A stretch of 43,901 nucleotides of DNA from Candidatus Uhrbacteria bacterium (GTDB lineage Bacteria; Patescibacteriota; Patescibacteriia; UBA9934; GWF2-40-263): the NCBI GenBank assembly GCA_903843045.1, contig CAIMOJ010000004.1, positions 1 through 43,901 of the forward strand, in the 5' to 3' direction. The notes under the pieces were generated by a model. That model made no database searches, had not been told where the DNA came from, and saw nothing but the letters and a program-made list of their open reading frames with translations. Made by a program: the position numbers and the translations under genes. The stretch's first letter is position 1, and the number at the start of each line of letters is the position of its first letter. This document shows, piece by piece, positions 37,001 through 43,901 of this stretch.

Positions 37001-37155
37001 GCGATATCTATATTTATAACATTGCCGGTCAGGTGATTGCTACTAAAATGTCAGCAAAGGGAATGAATGAGATAGGCCTTAATCAAACGGGTAACTATAT
37101 CGTGAAAGTGATTAGCAGGGATAATACAGTGGTTAGGAAAGTGTTTATTAACTAA
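34060..37155 (+). CDS. Large secreted surface protein with T9SS type A sorting domain
   Basis: Signal peptide MKNKLLFTRNLALVAIVLLMMMPGLGWGQ; Ig-like/adhesin-like repeats; C-terminal ADHL...VNMKDKQAGDIYIYNIAGQVIATKMSAKGMNEIGLNQTGNYIVKVISRDNTVVRKVFIN. Confidence 0.93.
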   Translation: MKNKLLFTRNLALVAIVLLMMMPGLGWGQTQIAAWTFDATAAAPSTPSSVAANLGAQLGTATLYADGTNGSSTWITATLGNELTAFAGSTINDPRGTPSAGQSYCPVGGTGFSANGKSMVIKLTMTGFQDPILTYATRNTSTGFQTQTWAWSTDNSTYTTFGTITTITTSFVTKTLDMSSINSLDQAAAVYLRVTFTGATSTSGNNRLDNIVINATAASAGGPTKLVITSINGGISPSTGTPFNVMVQSQDAGNAPANVVATTNFSLSLVSGTGALGGTLTGSIAAGSNSATVTGITYNTAEAGVSLTATRTSGDILTAGTSSTFAVLGAADHLAFANFPAVGFPGQIIASFTVEAQRADNTVDLNFPATSVTISKASGPGTVTGTLSKSTIAGGAAFNDIVMSINGSYTVSASCSGLTGATSGTINIVDPMYQSKASGNWSASSSWEVYNGTGWVAASDYPNASSKSATILNSHVISVTDNNGKCSNLTINAGGKLWKNSPTAASYLYVYGNILNNGTIGSSDGGVTPSALGFDIEGTNCLISGSGTFDAWRMAKFTTTNAITNLTIGQDVTLRNTVPSTVYNSAASTTLNILINSGKKLAVTGAGIDLLNVNLTISSGASLLDNGTITNQTGANVTVERAIAGGEWHLISAPVSDAVSGLFTGKFLQKNTESTNAFTDIESVTEALTPAKGFALYNATDFTAQYTGTLNTGAIGSADNVTRSATGEFSGWNLVGNPYPSSIDWNASSGWTKTNLNNATYIHLNASNWASYVGGVGSNGGSQFIASGQGFFVNVASVGNGTLAMNNNIRVHNATPFYKSAVSNLVRLQVSGQGFTDEAIVRFAANATAGFDGDYDAYKLFGDVAKAAQLYTLGSTPLAINTMPETSTVPVGIHVGSSGTYTIAATEINDFTKVTLEDTKTAVFTDLLTTSYTFSFIPGENEQRFVLHFGPLAVNETESSSANIYSYRQTVYVNMKDKQAGDIYIYNIAGQVIATKMSAKGMNEIGLNQTGNYIVKVISRDNTVVRKVFIN

Positions 37156-37256
37156 GAGACCAGGCGTAGGGGCGAGGGGCGATTAAACGACCCCTAATCC
37201 CTAAATCCTAATCCCCAAAACCTTTATACTTAAAACAAGATTAAACTCAAAGACAT

Positions 37257-37493
37257 ATGAAAAGAAACATAAAAATATTAGTTATTGCAGTCTTACTGTT
37301 AACAGTTCCTCTGCTGATGTTCGCTCAGCCTCATCCTAATAATGGAAATGGTGCCCCGGGCGCAGGCAACACTCCTGTTGGCGGCTCCAGCAGCGCACCC
37401 ATTGGCAATGGCACTTTTCTGTTACTCACTTTGGCGATGGCTTATGCCGGACGAAAAGTGTACGTAGTGCGCGCTAATCCTGCAGGCGAATAA
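37257..37493 (+). CDS. Small exported protein with PID-CTERM-like C-terminal sorting tail
   Basis: 78 aa: signal peptide, Gly/Pro/Asn linker, APIGNGTFLLLTLAMAYAGRKVYVVR. Confidence 0.6.
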   Translation: MKRNIKILVIAVLLLTVPLLMFAQPHPNNGNGAPGAGNTPVGGSSSAPIGNGTFLLLTLAMAYAGRKVYVVRANPAGE

Positions 37494-37524
37494 ATCGCGA
37501 ACGCCTTCACGGCTCATACAGTCT

Positions 37525-37562
37525 ACACAGTTATCCGATTAAACGGGTAACTGTGTTTTTTA
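37525..37562 (+). terminator. Intrinsic terminator
   Basis: ACACAGTTAtCCgattaaacGGgTAACTGTGTtttttat. Confidence 0.85.
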
Positions 37563-37970
37563 TTTTCGGTCATCACCAGGGCCAACTTTTTACAAATCAA
37601 ACTTATTGTGTCTGAAAAATGAACAGGAAATTTTTGCAATTCAATATAATAGCGTCAGTAGTGCTTCTGTCTCATCATAAAAACTGTTGCTGAGTTCGCT
37701 CAAAATATTTTTGCCGACAGTATAAAGACATTCAAAAAACTATATATTTGTGGCTAACATTATTTATAAGCCATTGTCACCTAATAAAGGGTTTTGGAAG
37801 CGAAAAGTGTTTATCGCAAAGCTCGCTGAGAAGGCGCAGAGAGCCGCAGAGTTCTTGTCAGGTAGCCTTCTCTGCAGAACTCTGCGTAATACTTTGCGGT
37901 TCTCTGTGGTTATTTTTTAACATTTTCTGTCAAGTAAACGACATTGATTTATCAGCTATAAATCCCACCT

Positions 37971-40900
37971 ATGCAAACCGATATCTATAAGCCTAAAAAT
38001 CATATACGCATTGTAACTGCCGCCGCATTATTCGACGGTCACGATGCAGCCATTAACATCATGCGCCGCATATTGCAGAGCACAGGAGTGGAGGTGATAC
38101 ATCTCGGGCACGACAGGCAGGTACAGGAAATTGTGGATTGCGCCATACAGGAAGATGTTCAGGCTGTGGCTATTACATCCTACCAGGGTGGGCACATGGA
38201 GTTTTTCAAATACATGCATGATTTGTTGAAGGAAAAGGGCTGTGGTCATATTAAAATTTTTGGCGGTGGGGGAGGAGTGATCCTTCCGGAGGAAATCAAT
38301 GAACTGCAACAGTATGGAATCTCGAGGATATATTCACCTGACGATGGCCGTCACCTGGGCTTGCAGGGAATGATCAACGAAGTGGTCGAATTATCCGATT
38401 TCCCGACAGGCAAAGATCTGACAATTACCAAATCCGATATACAGAAAGGCGATTATCACGCCATAGCCCAACTTATCTCTGCTGCCGAAAACCATCATTC
38501 GGAGGTTAAAAACCTACTGGCTGAACTTAAAGCAGGATGTTCGTCGGGTACAACTCCGGTTTTGGGAATAACCGGTACCGGTGGTGCAGGAAAATCCTCG
38601 CTTGTGGATGAATTGGTCAGGCGTTTCCTTTCCGATTTTCCGGATAAAACCTTAGCCATTATTTCGGTGGATCCATCGAAGCGTAAAACCGGTGGCGCGC
38701 TCCTGGGGGACCGGATCAGGATGAATGCCATCAATACCCCAAGGGTTTATATGCGTTCACTGGCTACCCGGCAGGCTAACCTGGCCCTGTCGAAACACAT
38801 ATCCGAAGCACTCTGCATTGTGAAAAATGCCGGATTCGACCTGGTGATCCTCGAAACTTCGGGGATCGGGCAATCGGATACCGAGATTGTTGATTTCTGT
38901 GATGTAAGCATGTATGTGATGACACCGGAATACGGTGCCGCCACTCAGCTTGAAAAGATCGACATGCTTGACTATGCTGATATAGTTGCCCTTAATAAGT
39001 CGGATAAACGCGGTGCGCAGGATGCATTACGCGATGTTCGCAAACAGTTTGCACGCAATCGTATGCTGTTTGCTACCGATCCTGAGAAACTGCCCGTGTT
39101 CGCTACTATGGCATCTCAGTTTAACGACCATGGTGTTAACCAGTTATACCGCGAACTCATCCATATTTTGAATGCCAAAACCAGGGCAGATTACGATTCG
39201 CAGTTTCAAATAGCAGAAGATATTGTCAGCATTGCCGGCATCATTCCGCCAAGGCGCGTCCGCTACCTGGGCGAAATTACAGAGAGCGTCCGTAACTATA
39301 ACAAATGGTCGAAGCAGCAGGCATCAGTTGCCCGCCGGCTTTACGGGCTTCACATCGCAATCGAAGAACTCAATTACCCGGAGAATACGCTGCTCACCAG
39401 CTCAACTCCTGCTCTATCAGCTGAATTAAAGAAACTTTATAAAGAAACGCAGAAACAGCTGGAACCGGCCAACCAGAAACTTATCGACACCTGGCAACAT
39501 CGTATCAAGGAACTTAAGAAAGACACTTGCACCTATATTGTCCGCAACAAAGAGGTGAAAGTGCAAACGTTTACAGAATCGATGTCGCACTTGCGCATTC
39601 CCAAAATAGCAATGCCGCGTTACAACGACTGGGGCGATATACTCGAATGGTGCCTGCGCGAAAATGTGCCGGGTGAATTTCCTTACGCTGCCGGGCTTTA
39701 TCCTTTTAAACGCGAAAACGAAGACCCCACACGTATGTTTGCCGGCGAAGGCGGACCCGAGCGCACCAATAAGCGCTTTCATTATGTTTCCTTCGGCATG
39801 CCTGCCAAACGGCTTTCCACCGCTTTCGACTCAGTTACACTTTACGGTGCCGATCCCGGCTTACGGCCTGATATTTACGGCAAAATTGGCAATGCCGGTG
39901 TTTCTGTAGCCTGCCTCGATGATGCCAAAAAACTCTATTCAGGTTTTAATCTGTGCGACCCGGCAACTTCCGTTTCAATGACCATCAACGGACCGGCTCC
40001 CGCCATGCTTGGTTTTTTTATGAATACCGCCATCGACCAGCAGTGTGAATTGTATATACATAAAAACGGGCTCGAAGAGGAAACCGAAAAGAAGATAAAA
40101 GCTATTTTCCGGAAACATGGCTCAAAACGGCCTGATTACCAGGGGGATTTACCGGAAGGGAATAACGGATTGGGTTTGATGTTGCTCGGCATTACCGGCG
40201 ACCAGGTGCTTCCGGCAGAGGTTTACACTAAGATTAAAACCGAAACCATTGCCAATGTCCGAGGTACGGTACAGGCTGATATACTGAAAGAAGACCAGGC
40301 CCAGAATACCTGTATTTTCAGCACCGATTTTGCACTCAGGCTGATGGGCGATGTGCAGCAGTATTTTATCGAGAATAACGTGAGGAACTTTTACTCGGTT
40401 TCTATTTCGGGTTACCATATTGCCGAAGCCGGTGCCAACCCGATTACCCAGCTTGCTTTTACCCTGGCAAACGGTTTCACTTACGTTGAATATTACGCCT
40501 CGCGCGGAATGGACATCGATAAATTTGCGCCTAACCTCTCCTTTTTCTTTTCCAACGGCATTGATCCCGAATATTCGGTATTGGGCAGGGTGGCACGACT
40601 GATTTGGGCCAAGGCTATGAAAGGTCTATACAAAGCGGGGCCTCGCTCGCAGATGCTCAAATACCACATACAAACCTCAGGGCGTTCGCTTCATGCGCAG
40701 GAAATTGATTTCAACGATATACGCACTACGCTCCAGGCACTTTATGCAGTTTACGACAACTGCAATTCGCTGCATACCAATGCTTACGATGAGGCCATCA
40801 CAACTCCGACCGAGGAGTCCGTTCGCCGGGCTATTGCCATACAAATGATTATCAACAACGAACTGGGGCTTACCAAAAACCAGAATCCACTTCAGGGCTC

Positions 40901-41360
40901 ATTTATTATAGAAGAACTGACCGACCTGGTTGAAGAAGCCGTATTAGCCGAATTTGATCGGATAAATGAGCGCGGAGGTGTATTGGGAGCCATGGAAACC
41001 ATGTACCAGCGTGGAAAGATCCAGGAAGAGTCGCTCTATTACGAACATCTTAAGCATACCGGCGAACTGCCGATCATGGGCGTAAATACTTTCCTTTCGA
41101 GCAAGGGATCGCCGACTGTAATTCCGAAACAGGTAATACGTGCCACCAAAGCCGAGCAGGAATACCAGATTGCCATGTTGCAGCAGTTGCACAACACCTG
41201 GCAGGACGAATCACGCGAGTGTCTGTTGCATTTACGCGAACAGGCACTGCATGGCGGTAACCTTTTCGAAAGCCTGATCGAAGCAACCAAATATTGCTCG
41301 TTAGGACAGATAACTCAGTCGTTGTTTGAAGTTGGAGGACAGTACAGGAGGAATATGTAG
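37971..41360 (+). CDS. icmF: Fused isobutyryl-CoA mutase / methylmalonyl-CoA mutase family protein with internal MeaI-like G3E GTPase
   Basis: N-terminal B12-binding ([34 protein letters not shown]), GTPase [22 protein letters not shown]-terminal mutase barrel. Confidence 0.93.
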   Translation: MQTDIYKPKNHIRIVTAAALFDGHDAAINIMRRILQSTGVEVIHLGHDRQVQEIVDCAIQEDVQAVAITSYQGGHMEFFKYMHDLLKEKGCGHIKIFGGGGGVILPEEINELQQYGISRIYSPDDGRHLGLQGMINEVVELSDFPTGKDLTITKSDIQKGDYHAIAQLISAAENHHSEVKNLLAELKAGCSSGTTPVLGITGTGGAGKSSLVDELVRRFLSDFPDKTLAIISVDPSKRKTGGALLGDRIRMNAINTPRVYMRSLATRQANLALSKHISEALCIVKNAGFDLVILETSGIGQSDTEIVDFCDVSMYVMTPEYGAATQLEKIDMLDYADIVALNKSDKRGAQDALRDVRKQFARNRMLFATDPEKLPVFATMASQFNDHGVNQLYRELIHILNAKTRADYDSQFQIAEDIVSIAGIIPPRRVRYLGEITESVRNYNKWSKQQASVARRLYGLHIAIEELNYPENTLLTSSTPALSAELKKLYKETQKQLEPANQKLIDTWQHRIKELKKDTCTYIVRNKEVKVQTFTESMSHLRIPKIAMPRYNDWGDILEWCLRENVPGEFPYAAGLYPFKRENEDPTRMFAGEGGPERTNKRFHYVSFGMPAKRLSTAFDSVTLYGADPGLRPDIYGKIGNAGVSVACLDDAKKLYSGFNLCDPATSVSMTINGPAPAMLGFFMNTAIDQQCELYIHKNGLEEETEKKIKAIFRKHGSKRPDYQGDLPEGNNGLGLMLLGITGDQVLPAEVYTKIKTETIANVRGTVQADILKEDQAQNTCIFSTDFALRLMGDVQQYFIENNVRNFYSVSISGYHIAEAGANPITQLAFTLANGFTYVEYYASRGMDIDKFAPNLSFFFSNGIDPEYSVLGRVARLIWAKAMKGLYKAGPRSQMLKYHIQTSGRSLHAQEIDFNDIRTTLQALYAVYDNCNSLHTNAYDEAITTPTEESVRRAIAIQMIINNELGLTKNQNPLQGSFIIEELTDLVEEAVLAEFDRINERGGVLGAMETMYQRGKIQEESLYYEHLKHTGELPIMGVNTFLSSKGSPTVIPKQVIRATKAEQEYQIAMLQQLHNTWQDESRECLLHLREQALHGGNLFESLIEATKYCSLGQITQSLFEVGGQYRRNM

Positions 41361-41384
41361 CCTTTTCGCGGATATTACGATTAT

Positions 41385-41415
41385 AAAAAAAGCAGGCCTT
41401 GTAGCCTGCTTTTTT
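41385..41415. terminator. Bidirectional terminator
   Basis: aaaaaaAGCAGGCcttgtaGCCTGCTtttttc. Confidence 0.85.
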
Positions 41416-41452
41416 CAATTGATATTGGTTGGTTGAACTGGGTAATCAGGTT

Positions 41453-43141
41453 TTAGTTTACAAATTGCTCTGCATAATATTTAGCGGTAAGCTTTTCGCC
41501 TGTGGCTTTCTCAATCATTTCGTTCCAGCTGTAACGGGCACCGGGTTTAAATACATTTTCCTTCAGGTAGTCGCCAACCTCTTTTTTACCAAAGTAGCTC
41601 TGTCCGAAATCGGACGATTTCAGAACAGTAGATGCTATGTAATGATTAAATTGTGATGCCAGCAACTCACCGAGCAGGTAGTTATGGTAGTAACAGGGCG
41701 AAGTGGCAATATGAATTTTGCTTGCCCAATCAGGCAGGTTGCGGTTTGCAGGTCTTTTTATCATCTGGTATTTTTCTACGAGATCCCACCATAATTTATT
41801 CAGGTCCTGGTCAGGGTTGGCGTACAAAGCTTGCTCGAAACGGTACATTACCTGTGCCCAGCGACTAAATGTAAGTTGTTCCAGGCAAAGAACTTTAAAG
41901 CTTTCGGTAGCAACTTTGCGGGCATCGGTAGTGTCGGTGAGTTTCATATCAACCAGAAACCCTGCATTAGCAGCCATACGTCCGAAAAACATGGCAATCG
42001 CTTCGGTTGTAAAAGTATGCGCAGGGTTGCGAAGAGCAAACGGGAGCTGACCATCAATGTATTTATCGTAATTCGCGTGGCCAAATTCGTGCAACATGGT
42101 ACCCATCCAGCTGTAATTGGGTTTGATATTGCACAGAACCCTTACATCTCCATGGTTATCAATATCGATACAATAGGCATGCTGATTTTTGCCTGGTTTT
42201 TCGTAAAGGTCACTCTTTGCAATCATATCGCTGATATCCAGGTCGATACTGGAATAATAATCAGTGGTAAGTGTTTCAATATTCTTGCCTTTATAGTATT
42301 TGTCGAGGTCAACGCTGTAAATGGCAGGTGCTTCCTGAAAAAAGCGGTTTTGATAATGCCAGGGCATCAGGTTTTCGGCTTTAACATTATCACGTTTCGA
42401 GAGATAGGTGTCAATTTCGCCTTTCAGACCTGTAAATGCATCGCGGGTCAGGTTATCGAGTTCGTCGAATAGCTTGCTGATTTCTTCCGGATCCTGCTCG
42501 CTCAGTTTCAGGCTCATGGAATGATAATTGTCGAAGCCCAGTTGTTTGGCTATCTCATTGCGTTTTTTTACCAGGTTGATAATATCCTGTGCCACAACGG
42601 GTCCAATGGCTTTGTGCCCTTCCCATGCCTGTTGCAGTTCTGCAGAATTTGTGGAGGTTTTCAATACGTCCTCTACATCGTTATCACTGAGTTTTTTACC
42701 ATTTACATCAGCACGGAAATTCGAATATTTCTTCTCCACTTCCGTTTGCATTTTGATGGCACTGTTCAGCAGGGAGGTATCGACCTGGTTTCCCAGGTAA
42801 CTATTGTACATCACTTCAAGTTGGCGTTTCAATAGCTCATCGGTGATGGCATCCGATTCTTTAATTTTTTTGAGAATAGCAAAATCCTCTTTATTCGAAA
42901 ACACTTTCGTGAGTTCAATGTTAAGATCTTCCGATTTTTTCCAATCCTCGTCCTTCCCGCTCAGGGAAGCATTCCAGTAAGCCAGCGAAGCTTCTTTGGT
43001 TAGCGGCTGAACAATTGAATCGAATCGTTCAATAAATGAAAGCAGTTGTTTTTTCATGTGCGGTTTGTTATTTTTACATCCATCAAAAGCAATTACCGAA
43101 AGCAATGCCATTAACAGGATAATACGTTTAAATGTTTTCAT
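41453..43141 (-). CDS. M2-like (ACE-type) dipeptidyl carboxypeptidase lipoprotein
   Basis: Lipobox IAFDGCKNN; MGTMLHEFGHANYDKYIDGQLPFALRNPAHTFTTEAIAMFFGR. Confidence 0.85.
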   Translation of the reverse strand: MKTFKRIILLMALLSVIAFDGCKNNKPHMKKQLLSFIERFDSIVQPLTKEASLAYWNASLSGKDEDWKKSEDLNIELTKVFSNKEDFAILKKIKESDAITDELLKRQLEVMYNSYLGNQVDTSLLNSAIKMQTEVEKKYSNFRADVNGKKLSDNDVEDVLKTSTNSAELQQAWEGHKAIGPVVAQDIINLVKKRNEIAKQLGFDNYHSMSLKLSEQDPEEISKLFDELDNLTRDAFTGLKGEIDTYLSKRDNVKAENLMPWHYQNRFFQEAPAIYSVDLDKYYKGKNIETLTTDYYSSIDLDISDMIAKSDLYEKPGKNQHAYCIDIDNHGDVRVLCNIKPNYSWMGTMLHEFGHANYDKYIDGQLPFALRNPAHTFTTEAIAMFFGRMAANAGFLVDMKLTDTTDARKVATESFKVLCLEQLTFSRWAQVMYRFEQALYANPDQDLNKLWWDLVEKYQMIKRPANRNLPDWASKIHIATSPCYYHNYLLGELLASQFNHYIASTVLKSSDFGQSYFGKKEVGDYLKENVFKPGARYSWNEMIEKATGEKLTAKYYAEQFVN

Positions 43142-43275
43142 AATTCAAAGTTTAAGGTTCAAAGATCAAGGTTCAAAATTCAAAATTTAAAGTTCAAGGT
43201 TCAAGGTTCAAAGTTCAAAAACCGGACACTGAGTAAAGCCAAAATTCAAGGTTCAAAGTTCAAAAACCGGATACT
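43142..43275. repeat. Degenerate tandem aaggttcaa/aagttcaa repeats with ccggA(c/t)actg...aagcc motifs
   Basis: attcaaagtttaaggttcaaagatcaaggttcaaaattc... Confidence 0.8.
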
Positions 43276-43367
43276 GTGCGAAGCCGAAGTGCACGGTTGT
43301 ACACCAAACTGGCACATTTCCTAATTAACGCATTAGCACATTAGCACATTAACACATTATCGCATTA

Positions 43368-43901
43368 TCACATTTCCAGTTCCCATGAAGCGCCTTCCTT
43401 AGTATCCTTAATGGTGACTCCGGCCTGTGCCAGGGTGTCCCTCAGGCGATCGCTGGTAGCCCAGTCTTTATTGGTGCGGGCTTCACGGCGCAGATCCAGG
43501 ATAATATTCATCAGGTTGCTTATTACCTGGTTACCGGCTTGCGGGTCATTTTCAGGAAGCAGTCCCAGGATGTCGAAAGTAAATGTATGCATCGTTGTAC
43601 GAAGCAATCCTATATCGACAGCGGTCAGGCTTTCCTTTTTATCATGAGCCGAGTTAATGATTCGTGCGGCATCAAAAAGATGAGCAATCAGTATAGGGCT
43701 GTTGAGGTCATCGTTCATGGCCTCGTAGCATTTTGACTGCAAAACTGCGATATCCACAGTTGAGAGGTTTGCCGGAACCAGTTTTTCGATGGTAGCAATG
43801 CTTTTCATCAATCGCTGGAATCCTTTTTCGGAAGCCTGCAAGGCTTCGTTGCTGAAATCGAGCGGGCTGCGGTAGTGAGCCTGGAGGATGAAAAAACGCA
43901 C
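43368..43901 (-). CDS. cysS: Cysteinyl-tRNA synthetase, C-terminal part (truncated at window edge)
   Basis: FFILQAHYRSPLDFSNEALQASEKGFQRL...MNDDLNSPILIAHLFDAARIIN...DWATSDRLRDTLAQAGVTIKDTKEGASWE. Confidence 0.92.
   Translation of the reverse strand: MRFFILQAHYRSPLDFSNEALQASEKGFQRLMKSIATIEKLVPANLSTVDIAVLQSKCYEAMNDDLNSPILIAHLFDAARIINSAHDKKESLTAVDIGLLRTTMHTFTFDILGLLPENDPQAGNQVISNLMNIILDLRREARTNKDWATSDRLRDTLAQAGVTIKDTKEGASWELEM

Overview
The window looks like a join of two unrelated genomes. Bases 1 to about 32,355 are GC-rich and compact, with mostly minus-strand core genes: rplJ, pyrH, xseB/xseA, metK, typA, murG, ftsW, mraY, a NifU-like gene, rpmA, rlmI, pyrG and rplI. This part resembles a candidate-phylum (Patescibacteria-like) bacterium, but that placement is inference. 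From about 32,360 to the end the sequence is AT-rich and Bacteroidetes-like: a T9SS-sorted surface protein, icmF, an M2-like peptidase and cysS. The breakpoint falls at the first copy of a Bacteroidetes-side repeat, so a metagenomic assembly chimera is the likely explanation. The most interesting locus is a plus-strand cassette at 6869-9278. It encodes, in order, a protein with a C-terminal E2-like (UBC-fold) signature (HPHI...GGPCFGN), an overlapping ThiF/E1-like adenylating enzyme, and a small beta-grasp ubiquitin-like protein ending ...RPQGS. No JAB peptidase is visible, and the cassette sits beside a roughly 600-bp palindromic non-coding repeat. Other points of interest: plus-strand orphan genes with their own promoters and terminators; a tRNA-Lys whose 3' part and terminator are duplicated around a triple-hairpin insert; an anomalous tRNA; an L10 leader with attenuator; a LexA promoter with a non-canonical inverted operator; small palindromes inside murG, xseA and a C39 peptidase gene; an amber-interrupted ParE toxin; and a helically phased repeat array upstream of the T9SS gene.
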